NCBI RefSeq assembly: GCF_013761175.1
Contig: NZ_JACDUR010000001.1
Span: forward strand, 620,001 to 684,000
DNA: 64,000 nt
DNA from: Nonomuraea soli
GTDB lineage: Bacteria; Actinomycetota; Actinomycetes; Streptosporangiales; Streptosporangiaceae
Reading direction: 5' to 3'
Numbering within the stretch: position 1 is the first letter of the stretch; the number at the start of each line of letters is the position of its first letter. The notes under the pieces were generated by a model. That model was not told where the DNA came from, ran no database searches, and saw only the letters and a program-made list of their open reading frames with translations. Shown here piece after piece: positions 1 through 8,014 of the stretch. Made by a program: the position numbers and the translations under genes.

Positions 1-2451
1 GGCGCGCGGGATCAGGGAGGCGACGGCCGACTCGACGGCCTCGTTGAACTCGTCGGGGTCGTCGATCACCGCGGTGAAGTCGGGGAGCGGCTGGAAGACG
101 AGGGGCCTTCCGCCGTCGCGGCGCGGCGTCCAGACGACGACCTCGGCGCCGTGCAGGTACTCCTCGGCGCGGGCGGCCTCGTGGTGCGGCTGCGGCCAGG
201 GGTCGCCGAGGCGGGCCAGGTCGTTGTTGGGGTCGAGCACGATGGCCGAGACGCCGAGGAGCGCGCACTCCTCGATCAGGCGCCTGATCAGCACCGTCTT
301 GCCCGAGCCGGATCCGGCGAAGATGACGGCGTGTTTGCGGAGGGCCTCCAGGTCGAGGCGGGTGGGGGTGCCGGTGAGCAGGTCGCGGCCCACGGGGATG
401 ACCGGCGGCGCGGCCGGTTTCGTGGACGGCTTCGCGGGCGGGCTGGGCGCGACGGCCCGGCCCGGCGTTGACGGCGTGCTTGGCGTTGATGGCGTGCCCG
501 GCGTTGACGGTGTGTCGGGCGATGACGGCGTGTCGAGCGATGACGGCGTGTCGGGTGTCGACCGCACGTCAGGCGTCGATCCCACGTCGGGTGTCGGCCG
601 CAGCCGAGGTGTCGACCGCACGTCAGGGGTCGACACCCCTTCAGCCGGTGTGGCGGGCGCCGGGTCGCCGAGGGCGTCCTGGAAGACCGCCAGGTCGCGG
701 GTGGGGCGGCGGGTGGCCAGCCAGTCCGCCAGCCCCGGCGGATTGACCGCCAGCAGATCCCGCAGCGCCCCCAGCAGCGCCAGATCCTCCGCCCCGAGCG
801 GCAGCACCCGCCCGCCCCGCTTCTCGAACTCCTCCACGGTCGTCCGCGTCACGGGCCCGCCGGGCCAGGCGCCGTTGCGCAGCACGAACAGCCGCCGCTT
901 GGGCACCGCCGAGTCCAGCCCGGCGGCCACGGAGGCGACTCGCAGCCGGGAGAGCACCGCGTTGTGATGCTTGGCGCTGATCGCGCGGAACGCCCAGTGG
1001 ATCTCGTCCTCGGTGCGCTCGTCGAGCGCCCGGCGCAGCCGCGCGTGCAGGGCGGGCTTGGCGCTCGGCGGGGCGTCCTGCCGGTAGGCGCCCGCCTCGG
1101 GCCCCTGCTCCATGATCCAGGCGGCCAGTCCCGCCGCCAGCAGCGGCGGCATCACCTGGTCCTCGGAGTCGGGCTCCAGCCGCGGGTTCTGGTCCGTACG
1201 GCTCCGCAGCCCGGCCCAGAGCGCGTCCACTTCCGCGTGGTCGTGCTCGGTGGGCGCCACGGGCACGGAGGGCACGCTCGCCCCGGCGCCGAGCTCCCTG
1301 ACCACCCCGTCCTTGAGGCAGTCCTGCACGTGCCGGTCGATGTCCAGCAGCAACTGCCGCGGCGTGAACTCGGTGGCCTCGCGGAGGTATTCCGGCCGCA
1401 CCGGCCAGGTCGGGTAGGCGGGTTCGAAGCCCAGCTCGGAGAACCGTACGGCGAAACGCCGCGCGACCAGTGCGAGCGCCCGGTCCTCCGTGCCGAGGTG
1501 CTGCAGGAACGGCACCTCGCGGAACCGGTCCTGGACGGAGTCCGTGGCGTGCTTCTGGATGAGCGTCCAGGTGGAGGGCAGGCAGCTCAGCACGGTCAGC
1601 GTGCGGGAGGTGACCTCGCGCAGCGACATCAGCCCGCCTCCGACCCGTTCCACGACGAGCCGGTCGTTCCAGGAGAAGCCCTCTTCCGCCGAGGTGGTCA
1701 TACCCGCCTGGGCCAGGAGCGTGTCGATCTGGTCGACGGCGATGACGCAGTGCCCGGTCAGCGCCAGCAGCCGGGAGATCCCGCGGACGATCTCCTGGGG
1801 CGTGGGCCGCGCGCCGCTGATGCCCCAGCGGCCGCGCTCGCCGGGCTCGCCCTCGGCCACGCAGGTCAGGAAGGACTCGCCGATGTCCTGCAATCCCAGG
1901 TCGCCGGCGCCGAGCAGGACCAGGGCGCGGGCGACGTCGCGCTGTTCGCGGCCGGTGCGCGGATGCAGCAGGCGCAGTTTCTCCACCAGCTCGTCGAGCG
2001 TGGCCCGGGTCAGCGGGGAGCGGCCGTCGGCCTCGCGCCGTTTCATCCTGGGCAGGTTCGTCTCGGCCGCCAGCTTGGCCAGGAACGCGGCGAGCTGGGT
2101 ACGGCCGTCCGCCGAAGGCCTGGCCAGGCCTTCCAGCAGGGAGATCACGACGCTCTCCCAGAAACCCTTGGCGTCGAGCAGGCCGACCAGGAAGAAGTAG
2201 CCGCCCTCCGCCTGGGTGCGCTCGCGCAGCCAGCCGAGCAGGTGGGTCTTGCCCGTGCCCCTGATGCCGCGTACGGCCAGGCCCACCGGGCTGGCGCCCT
2301 GGCTCTGGCGGGCTTCCTCCAGTGCCGAGCCGATCACGCGCTCGGCGGCCGGGTACAGCGCCTCGACGTGGAACGGCGACGGGCGCCAGACGTCGTCGGC
2401 GTGCTCGACCGGGTGCAGCCTGAGCGCGGCCAGAGCCTGAAGCTCGCTCAT
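1..2451 (-). CDS. AAA ATPase with C-terminal HerA/FtsK-like ATPase domain (partial, C-terminus outside window)
   Basis: At least 817 residues are visible; the gene runs off the left edge. The N-terminal half carries a P-loop (GIRGTGKTHL, about residues 61-70) and a Walker B (VIAVDQID, about 236-243) in an Orc/Cdc6-like ATPase context. A Thr-Pro/Ser-Pro linker (about 598-660) follows, then a second P-loop (FAGSGSGKTVLI, about 708-719) and a Walker B-like VLDPNND, the layout of HerA/DUF87 DNA-pumping ATPases. The start overlaps the upstream stop (TGATG), so it is the third gene of an operon with a DUF559-type nuclease. Inference: a DNA translocase or helicase partnering that nuclease, possibly in defence or recombination. 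The family is clear; the role is not. Confidence 0.75.
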   Translation of the reverse strand, partial: MSELQALAALRLHPVEHADDVWRPSPFHVEALYPAAERVIGSALEEARQSQGASPVGLAVRGIRGTGKTHLLGWLRERTQAEGGYFFLVGLLDAKGFWESVVISLLEGLARPSADGRTQLAAFLAKLAAETNLPRMKRREADGRSPLTRATLDELVEKLRLLHPRTGREQRDVARALVLLGAGDLGLQDIGESFLTCVAEGEPGERGRWGISGARPTPQEIVRGISRLLALTGHCVIAVDQIDTLLAQAGMTTSAEEGFSWNDRLVVERVGGGLMSLREVTSRTLTVLSCLPSTWTLIQKHATDSVQDRFREVPFLQHLGTEDRALALVARRFAVRFSELGFEPAYPTWPVRPEYLREATEFTPRQLLLDIDRHVQDCLKDGVVRELGAGASVPSVPVAPTEHDHAEVDALWAGLRSRTDQNPRLEPDSEDQVMPPLLAAGLAAWIMEQGPEAGAYRQDAPPSAKPALHARLRRALDERTEDEIHWAFRAISAKHHNAVLSRLRVASVAAGLDSAVPKRRLFVLRNGAWPGGPVTRTTVEEFEKRGGRVLPLGAEDLALLGALRDLLAVNPPGLADWLATRRPTRDLAVFQDALGDPAPATPAEGVSTPDVRSTPRLRPTPDVGSTPDVRSTPDTPSSLDTPSSPDTPSTPGTPSTPSTPSTPGRAVAPSPPAKPSTKPAAPPVIPVGRDLLTGTPTRLDLEALRKHAVIFAGSGSGKTVLIRRLIEECALLGVSAIVLDPNNDLARLGDPWPQPHHEAARAEEYLHGAEVVVWTPRRDGGRPLVFQPLPDFTAVIDDPDEFNEAVESAVASLIPRA
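460..655. repeat. Degenerate tandem repeat coding a Thr/Ser-Pro linker
   Basis: Short imperfect repeats (GTCGACCGCACGTC and GATGACGGCGTGTC types on the plus strand) encode, on the minus strand, recurring STPDV, SSPDT and STPGT units in the double ATPase. The repeat joins its two ATPase modules. Units keep the reading frame, so this is an expandable flexible linker rather than an intergenic repeat. Confidence 0.7.
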
Positions 2452-3107
2452 CAGGCGCCGATCGCCAGCAGGTGCTTGTCCTGGTTGCCGATCACGATCG
2501 CGGCCGCCCTGTCGCCAGGTGTCAGGGTCTTCTGGTTGCCCTCGGGGATCAGGATGCCGTCGGCCCTGTTGAGCTGGACCAGGGCGGCGTCGACCGCGTC
2601 GCGGGGCAGGTCGGCCAGGTGCTCGCGCAGGACGGCGAGGCGGACCCACTCGCCGGGGCGCGCGGCGAGGGCGGCGTAGGCGGCGCGGACCCGCCCTTCC
2701 GCGTCTTCGTGGTGCCCGAGCACCGCCGTCGCGCCTTCCGTGGCCGGCGCCGTGCTCGCGGACACCTCGTCGGGGGCGAACAGCTCGGCCAGGCTGCGCT
2801 CGCCGCGCCGTACGGTGGCGCCGAGCCAGGCCAGCAGCACACGGGCCGCGACGGTGCCCGCCCGCGACGGCACGGGCACGCCTTCGCGCAGCGCCTCCGC
2901 GGCCCTGGCCCAGCCGGAGTCGGTCAGGACGTGCTCGAACCCGCGTCCGTGCCTGTGGCTCTCGACCAGCTTCGCCTCGTTCAGGGTGCGCCGGAGCTGT
3001 CCGTCGATGGCGCTGCCGTACCGGTCCTTGAGCACCGTGTTGGTGGCCTGACCTGTCTCGGCCATGAGCATGAGCAGCGCGCTGAGCTGGGAGAGGGGGA
3101 GGGTCAT
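2451..3107 (-). CDS. Hypothetical protein with winged-helix-like segments, middle gene of nuclease/ATPase operon
   Basis: A protein of 218 residues starting MTLPLSQLSALL; an in-frame extension reaches further upstream but overlaps the nuclease gene, so the ATG two bases after the nuclease stop is preferred. No signal peptide or membrane segment. Residues 1-70 (TNTVLKDRYG, LNEAKLVESHRHG, HVLTDSGWA) and the last 60 (VRLAVLREHLADL, ALVQLNRADGILI) read like two winged-helix modules. It sits between the endonuclease-fold gene and the double ATPase with no spacing, so it is probably a structural or DNA-recognition subunit of the same complex. I do not recognise the family. Confidence 0.65.
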   Translation of the reverse strand: MTLPLSQLSALLMLMAETGQATNTVLKDRYGSAIDGQLRRTLNEAKLVESHRHGRGFEHVLTDSGWARAAEALREGVPVPSRAGTVAARVLLAWLGATVRRGERSLAELFAPDEVSASTAPATEGATAVLGHHEDAEGRVRAAYAALAARPGEWVRLAVLREHLADLPRDAVDAALVQLNRADGILIPEGNQKTLTPGDRAAAIVIGNQDKHLLAIGA

Positions 3108-3109
3108 GG

Positions 3110-4078
3110 TCAGCCTTCTCTGCGGGTGCGGAGGAAACGTTCGATCCGTGCCACCACGGACGCCACATCGGTGAGGACGTCCTGGTTGGTGAAGCGGAGC
3201 ACGGCGAAGCCGTCGAGCTGGAGGTCGACGTCGCGGCGGCGGTCGCGGGCGAACTTGTCCGGCCCGCGATGGTCGGGGCCGTCCGCCTCCACGACACACC
3301 TGTCGGCCCGCCACATCAGGTCGGGATGGATGGGCGGGTGCAGCGGCGTGTGCTGGTAGGTCCGGTTCCATTCGCGGCCCGCCGCCCACGGATGGCGGGC
3401 CAGGGCCTGCTCCAGCCGCAGTTCGGCGGGGCTGCCCGGATGCGGGCGCCCGGCCACGGGCGGGTAGCACGACGCGGGAAGATCCGGGTGCCAGCGGGAG
3501 GGCGGGTCGACGGGCACCTCGGCGCCCTCGATCGGCTCGCGCAGCTCGGCTCCGGTGAGCCAGACGCCGAAGCGGCCGGACCTGGCCAGCCAGTGCGCTC
3601 CTGACACGAACGCCCGCTCGTCGGCGGGGTCCAGGCCCTCGGGGACGCGCACCAGGAGGGCCGCCGACGCTCTGCCGTACGAGGCGGCCAGGACTCTGGA
3701 CAGGCCCACGGCCCTGGTCTCGGCGGGGAACCGGCGCCCGCGCGAGCCGGTGACGGCGCGCTCGGCCAGGTCGCTCAGCCACGGGCCGAAGTGGGAGGTA
3801 CGGCGGGCGAGGTCGTGGGCCAGGCTCCGCGCGGCGGCCGGCGCGGCGCCGCCGGATCCGGACAGCCCCTCGGCGCCGGGTAACCAGGCGGGGAACAGCC
3901 GCAGGCAGGCCGACTCGACCTCGTCGAGCGCCTGCGACGTCAGGTCGCGCCCGCGCGGGCTAAGCACGGCGACGGCGGGCGTCAGCGGGCTGGACGCCGG
4001 CGCGTCCGTGCGCGTGCCGGTCACCCGTACGGCCCGGCCCACCGGCAGATCGTTCCACCCCGACCCGATATTCAGCAT
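3110..4078 (-). CDS. DUF559/Vsr-like endonuclease-domain protein
   Basis: A protein of 322 residues. The last 110 resemble the DUF559 branch of the PD-(D/E)XK nucleases: SPAELRLEQAL, then HPDLMW, then CVVEADGPDHRG, an Arg/Asp-rich helix (RDRRRDVDLQLDG) and FAVLRFTNQDV. The N-terminal 200 residues are unassigned. First gene of the operon with the winged-helix-like protein and the HerA-like ATPase. There is no ribosome binding site before the ATG, but a TATAAC hexamer lies 8 bases upstream (4087-4092), as for a leaderless transcript. Probable metal-dependent DNA nuclease; biological target unknown. Confidence 0.7.
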   Translation of the reverse strand: MLNIGSGWNDLPVGRAVRVTGTRTDAPASSPLTPAVAVLSPRGRDLTSQALDEVESACLRLFPAWLPGAEGLSGSGGAAPAAARSLAHDLARRTSHFGPWLSDLAERAVTGSRGRRFPAETRAVGLSRVLAASYGRASAALLVRVPEGLDPADERAFVSGAHWLARSGRFGVWLTGAELREPIEGAEVPVDPPSRWHPDLPASCYPPVAGRPHPGSPAELRLEQALARHPWAAGREWNRTYQHTPLHPPIHPDLMWRADRCVVEADGPDHRGPDKFARDRRRDVDLQLDGFAVLRFTNQDVLTDVASVVARIERFLRTRREG

Positions 4079-4086
4079 CAGGCGTG

Positions 4087-4092
4087 GTTATA
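4087..4092 (-). promoter_or_regulatory. Probable -10 element of the nuclease/ATPase operon
   Basis: TATAAC on the minus strand, 8 bases before the nuclease ATG. The spacing fits a leaderless mRNA starting at the ATG, a common actinobacterial arrangement. No convincing -35 element was assigned. Confidence 0.4.
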
Positions 4093-4130
4093 CACCAACG
4101 ATCAGCGCATCTGCTGGTTCATACGGGATC

Positions 4131-4162
4131 CGGACGGTGCCACCCTCGGGAGGCACCGTCCG
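4131..4162 (-). terminator. Intrinsic-type hairpin after the serine protease gene
   Basis: Perfect 11-bp inverted repeat CGGACGGTGCC / GGCACCGTCCG with a 10-base loop, starting 10 bases beyond the protease stop codon. It lacks a long T tract, as usual for high-GC actinomycete terminators. It also lies upstream of the nuclease operon and separates the two transcription units. Confidence 0.75.
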
Positions 4163-4171
4163 GAAGGTGGA

Positions 4172-5629
4172 TTACGGACGGTTCAGGCCGATCGTGTAGG
4201 AGCCTGAGCCGCTGTAGGCGTGCACCCGGTAGCGGTAGTAGCCGGAGGTGCCGTTGTAGGTGGTGCTCTCATCGGGTCCCGAGCCGCTGCTGGTGGCGAC
4301 GGTCGCCCAGGAGGAGCCGTTCCACTTCTGGAGGTAGAGGTCGAAGTCGACCCCGGCGGGACCGTCGAGGCAGCCCGCGTGGGTGCCGGAGGCCGAGGAG
4401 TAGTAGTAGGAGTTGTTCGGGTGGTACTGGTTCTGGCCGGAGGAGATCGACGCGGTGAACTTCTCGTTGTAGGCCGCGCATCCGGTCGGCGGGTTCGGGC
4501 CGCCGCCCGCCAGCACCAGGGTGTAGCCGCGGTTGAGGATCTCGGCGAGCGGCTGGAAGTAGGTGGTGCCGCCGGAGGTGCAGTTGCCGCTGCCGCCCGA
4601 GGTCATGCCCTGGGCCTGGTCGTTGGTGATGAACGCGCCGCCCGAGTCGCCGCCCTCGGCGCAGACGGTCGTGCGGGTCAGGCCGGAGACGGTGCCCTCG
4701 GGGTAGTTCACCGTCTGGCCGAGCGAGGTGACCGTGCCGCAGTGCCACTGGGTGGTGGAGCCGGAACGGCAGATCGAGCCCTGCGGCTGCGTGACGGTCT
4801 GGCCGCGCACCGGCAGGATGCCCGCGCTGTAGCCGTTGACCACGCCGGGCGCGGTCCAGCTGGAGTTCGTCTCGACCCAGGCGTAGTCGTCGCCGGGGAA
4901 CGACGAGACGCGGAAGGTGCCCTGGGCCTGCTGGTTGGCGCCGTTGGTCGCCTGGCCGACGTCGCCGCAGTGCCCGGCGGTGGTGAAGCCGAGCGCGTTG
5001 TCGCTGTTGCGGCGGGCGGCGAAGCCCACGGAGCAGCGGTAGCCGGCGGCCGGGATGTAGTAGGCGTCGCCGCCGCGGATGTCGGCCAGCGGCTTGGGCT
5101 GCTCTGCCGACGCGACGATCTTCACGCTCGCGGGGTCCACGCCCGCGGAGGCGATCCACGCCTGCGCGGCGGAGGCGTCGGAGGCGGCCACGACGATCGC
5201 GTTGTCCTGCGGGGAGACGCCCCACGAGTGCACCGACGACGACGGGCGCGCGGCCTTGTCGAGGCCTTCCTTGGCGCCGTTGAGCTGGGCCAGGGAACGG
5301 GCGACCACCCTGGCCTGGGCGCCGGCGCGGCGGATCGCGCGCGAGTCGGAGCTCTTGACGGTGCCGACCACGAACGTGCCCTCGGGGCCTTCGTACCAGG
5401 CGCCCGCGTAGGAGTCGCCGAGCTGCTTGGCCAGGTCAGGAGCGGTGGCGTTACCGTGTGCCTCGTTGGCCAGGCGCTTGATCGCCTGATCCTGGCTGAT
5501 GCCCAGGTCGCGCTCCATGGCGTCGACCATGCCCTGCGGGGGCTCGGCGGTGGGTGCGGCCGAGGCGGGGACGGGGGTCAGGAGTAAGGCGCCGATCGCG
5601 ATGGCGACCAGCGCGGGGGTGCGTAGCAT
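4172..5629 (-). CDS. Secreted S1-family serine protease (streptogrisin/alpha-lytic type) with propeptide and C-terminal domain
   Basis: A protein of 485 residues with a Sec signal (MLRTPALVAIAIG to PASA, about 1-24), a prodomain (about 25-180) of the alpha-lytic type, a chymotrypsin-fold catalytic domain and a roughly 100-residue C-terminal domain resembling a PPC/carbohydrate-binding appendage (FDLYLQKWNGSSW). The catalytic triad is present: His in TTAGHCG (about 220), Asp in GDDYAW (about 249), Ser in CAEGGDSGG (about 329). The start is fixed by AAGGAG six bases upstream; a longer in-frame start lacks this. Exported, self-maturing extracellular peptidase. A strong hairpin terminates it. Confidence 0.92.
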   Translation of the reverse strand: MLRTPALVAIAIGALLLTPVPASAAPTAEPPQGMVDAMERDLGISQDQAIKRLANEAHGNATAPDLAKQLGDSYAGAWYEGPEGTFVVGTVKSSDSRAIRRAGAQARVVARSLAQLNGAKEGLDKAARPSSSVHSWGVSPQDNAIVVAASDASAAQAWIASAGVDPASVKIVASAEQPKPLADIRGGDAYYIPAAGYRCSVGFAARRNSDNALGFTTAGHCGDVGQATNGANQQAQGTFRVSSFPGDDYAWVETNSSWTAPGVVNGYSAGILPVRGQTVTQPQGSICRSGSTTQWHCGTVTSLGQTVNYPEGTVSGLTRTTVCAEGGDSGGAFITNDQAQGMTSGGSGNCTSGGTTYFQPLAEILNRGYTLVLAGGGPNPPTGCAAYNEKFTASISSGQNQYHPNNSYYYSSASGTHAGCLDGPAGVDFDLYLQKWNGSSWATVATSSGSGPDESTTYNGTSGYYRYRVHAYSGSGSYTIGLNRP

Positions 5630-5689
5630 GGTTTCTCCTTGCTCGCTGGGGGGTGCCGTCACCGTAACGGCGCTCCCGGCGGCCGAGGA

Positions 5690-6622
5690 CTACCACTTCG
5701 CCCCTATCACGGGGTTATGGACCAGCCACGCGTCGTAGACCGGGCTCTGCCGTACCGCCTCCTGGTGGGCGAGCCTGGCCTGGGCCAGCACCCACGAGGC
5801 GCCGGGCGTCGACGGATGCCAGCCCAGCAGGTGGCGCCAGCGCAGCGGCGCGCCGCGCAGGGGCAGCATCACCAGGCCGGGCGCGGGCCGGTGGGTGGCC
5901 TGGCAGAGCACCACCGCCCGTCCGACCCTGGCCAGGTGGTAGCAGGTCGCCACGTCGGTCTCGTACATGGTGCCCGGGGTGAACCCCGCCCGCGCGCAGG
6001 CCGCGGCGAAGCAGTCGCCGAAGCAGCCGTCGCCCGGATTGACCGCCCAGTACTCCCCGGCCAGGTCCGACAGCTCCACGTCGTGCTGCCCCGACAGCCG
6101 GTGCCCCTCGCCGACCATGACGAACACCGGGTCGGTGCCGATCGTGCCCCAGCTGATCGACTCTCCCGGCGGCCCCGCGTCGCCGCAGACCCCGACCAGG
6201 ACGAAGTCGAGCCGCCCGAGCTCCGCCATCGTCGCCAGCTCGTTGGCCGACCAGGAGGTGGAGGTGCGCACGGGACCGTGACCGGCCAGGCGGTCGACCA
6301 GGCCGCCCAGCACGTTCCCCGCCGTGGCGCCGATCCGGTAGCCGGTCGTCGGCCCGTTGGCGAAGCGCACCGCCTCGTCCTGCAGCTCCTTGGCCGCGGG
6401 CAGCAGCACCTTGGCCCGGTCGAGCACCAGCTCGCCCAGCGGCGTCGGCCGCGCCCCTGTCCTGTCGCGCTCGAACAGCGCCCCGCCGAGCAGCCGTTCG
6501 ATGCGCTTGAGCTGGGCGGTCAGCGCCGGTTGCGCCAGCCCTAATCGGGTCGCGGCCTTGCTGACACTCCCGGCGTCCGCGACGGCGCGGACGATCCTGA
6601 GGTGCCTGAGCTCGAGGTCCAT
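5690..6622 (-). CDS. LysR-family transcriptional regulator
   Basis: A protein of about 310 residues starting MDLELRHLRIVRAVADAGS. Its N-terminal winged helix is typical of LysR (SVSKAATRLGLAQPALTAQLKRIE, given here as seen in two blocks around residues 18-42), followed by a periplasmic-binding-protein-like effector domain. An alternative ATG lies 18 bases upstream (6640). It sits upstream of the secreted protease on the same strand with a 60-base gap, so it may control it or be cotranscribed. The divergent gene is DUF6158. The gap contains ACACATATGTCA, a short near-palindrome that could be a LysR site. Effector unknown. Confidence 0.85.
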   Translation of the reverse strand: MDLELRHLRIVRAVADAGSVSKAATRLGLAQPALTAQLKRIERLLGGALFERDRTGARPTPLGELVLDRAKVLLPAAKELQDEAVRFANGPTTGYRIGATAGNVLGGLVDRLAGHGPVRTSTSWSANELATMAELGRLDFVLVGVCGDAGPPGESISWGTIGTDPVFVMVGEGHRLSGQHDVELSDLAGEYWAVNPGDGCFGDCFAAACARAGFTPGTMYETDVATCYHLARVGRAVVLCQATHRPAPGLVMLPLRGAPLRWRHLLGWHPSTPGASWVLAQARLAHQEAVRQSPVYDAWLVHNPVIGAKW

Positions 6623-6694
6623 ATGCGGAGTGTGACACATATGTCAGGAAATATGACGAGCAACTGTCGGGCATTCCTGGGTAGAGGCTGCCCC

Positions 6695-6919
6695 ATGACA
6701 GCCATGGGAATCGACCCGCGCGGCCTGACCGAGGACGACCTGCTCCGAGAGTTGCGCCACCTGCACCAGACCAGGACCGACACGTTCCTGCACGGCTCCG
6801 ACGACGCCCTGGCCCGGCACACCTCGCGCACCAATGAACTGGAGAGCGAGTACCTGCGGCGCCACCCGGAGCGGCACGTGGAGCCGGGCAGGCTCAGGGA
6901 GGGGGCACGAGAGCGATGA
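6695..6919 (+). CDS. DUF6158-family small protein
   Basis: A protein of 74 residues: starts MTAMGIDPRGLTEDDLLREL and ends HPERHVEPGRLREGARER. The GIDPRGL..DLLRELRHLH..R.DTFLHGSDDALA..T.R..ELE.EYLRR pattern matches a small soluble family conserved in actinomycetes (DUF6158, from memory). No membrane segment. Function is unknown. Its stop overlaps the start of the next gene (ATGA), so the two are translated together. Confidence 0.7.
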   Translation: MTAMGIDPRGLTEDDLLRELRHLHQTRTDTFLHGSDDALARHTSRTNELESEYLRRHPERHVEPGRLREGARER

Positions 6920-7149
6920 GCGATCACGACGTCCAGGGATTGTCCGACGCCGACCTGCACGTCTACGAGGCGGTGGCCGCGGAGGCGGTGGAGGGGAAGG
7001 GGGCGTTGTTCGACGACCTGTGCCGGTTGACGGGCCTGCCGGAGGACGCCGTACGGCAGAGCCTGACCAGCCTCGTCGCCCAGGGGCACGTCGTTCCCCG
7101 CGGAGAGGGGTACGGACTGGGGGAGCACACGTTCGAGGTGGACTACTAG
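6916..7149 (+). CDS. Small winged-helix-like protein
   Basis: A protein of 77 residues, MSDHDVQGLSDADLHVYEAV at the start and EHTFEVDY at the end. The middle reads as helix-turn-helix plus wing (LFDDLCRLTGLPEDAVRQSL, then VAQGHVVPRGEGYGLG), like stand-alone MarR/IclR-type DNA-binding modules. Overlaps DUF6158 by 4 bases. Its TAG stop shares a palindromic CTAG with the stop of the convergent hydrolase. Possibly a transcription factor or adaptor. Confidence 0.6.
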   Translation: MSDHDVQGLSDADLHVYEAVAAEAVEGKGALFDDLCRLTGLPEDAVRQSLTSLVAQGHVVPRGEGYGLGEHTFEVDY

Positions 7150-7946
7150 GCCGGGTGCCCCTCCTGGCCGAGCACGTCGAGCAGGCGGGCCGCGTACGCG
7201 CGCGGATGGGTGACGCCCCCGTCGTGGCCGCCGGGAAACACGACCGGCTCGATGCCGAGCAGGCCGGCCAGCTCGGCCGCGCACCGATGGGCGAAGCTCG
7301 TCGGCGGCGTCGCCCCGCCGTACGCCGGCACGATGCGCACCGTGCTCTCCCTCAGCGGCGCGTAGTCAACGGCGTCCTGGGTGAGCGCGGTGCAGTCGTG
7401 CTCGATGAGGAACCCGAAGTTGACCACCCGCCGCGGGGTGAGCGGGTGCGGTGTCAGTCCGGGCTCGACCGGCGCTTCTGACAGGCCGAACGACCTGGCG
7501 ACGGCCCTGAAGGCGGCGGCCACGCCGTCGCGCCGGTGGATCTCCTGGATCCCGGCCAGCTGGCGCTCGTAGTGCCCGCGGGCGAGGGCGGGCAGCAGCG
7601 GCGGCGCGACGGGCTCGTGCGCCACGAGGGCGCCGACCTGCGCGGGATGGCCCAGTGCCAGGTGCAGCCCGATGACGGCGCCGATGCCGCAGCCGAGCAT
7701 GCGGACGGGTTCGTCGGTGAGCCCGGCGACGAGGTGGTGGAGATCGTCCGCGTGTTCCGCCATCGTGACCCCGGCTCCTCGCCGGTCCATGGCGCTGCGT
7801 GACAGTCCGCGCCGGTCGTAGGTCACCACGGTGTAGTGATCGACCAGCCGGTCGACCAGGTCGACCGTGTATCCGGCGTCGCCTTCGAGTGTCGGAGAGA
7901 CCACCAGAATCGGCCCATTGCCGCGTTTCTCGTAATAAAGGGTCAT
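7146..7946 (-). CDS. Alpha/beta-hydrolase-fold protein lacking the nucleophile serine
   Basis: A protein of 266 residues with the fold's landmarks: HYTVVTYDRRGLSRS (oxyanion strand), a nucleophile-elbow position, HPAQVGALVAHEP, and a late FPGGHDGG that would carry the catalytic His. The elbow reads MLGCGIGAVIGL, so the Ser of G-x-S-x-G is Gly; the codon was checked on the complementary strand. A Cys sits one position earlier. Divergent from the large LuxR gene with a 68-base gap. Related proteins often accompany such regulators. Either inactive or using an unusual nucleophile. Confidence 0.75.
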   Translation of the reverse strand: MTLYYEKRGNGPILVVSPTLEGDAGYTVDLVDRLVDHYTVVTYDRRGLSRSAMDRRGAGVTMAEHADDLHHLVAGLTDEPVRMLGCGIGAVIGLHLALGHPAQVGALVAHEPVAPPLLPALARGHYERQLAGIQEIHRRDGVAAAFRAVARSFGLSEAPVEPGLTPHPLTPRRVVNFGFLIEHDCTALTQDAVDYAPLRESTVRIVPAYGGATPPTSFAHRCAAELAGLLGIEPVVFPGGHDGGVTHPRAYAARLLDVLGQEGHPA

Positions 7947-8014
7947 GTCGGGCGCAACGCTAAGCTTTGTGGCTGCTGGTCCGAATCAGTAACACGACTG
8001 GTGGGAGAAATTAC

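Noticed and set aside
964..2679. Long plus-strand ORF (571 codons) opposite the double ATPase gene
   Set aside because: No family motif; Arg/Gly/Ala-rich. It is the complement of a real gene with strong third-position G/C, which keeps the opposite frames open.
5655..5671. Hairpin GCCGT-N7-ACGGC between LysR and protease genes
   Set aside because: Five-base arms only, in a 72% G+C background; chance is likely and it would lie in the protease leader.
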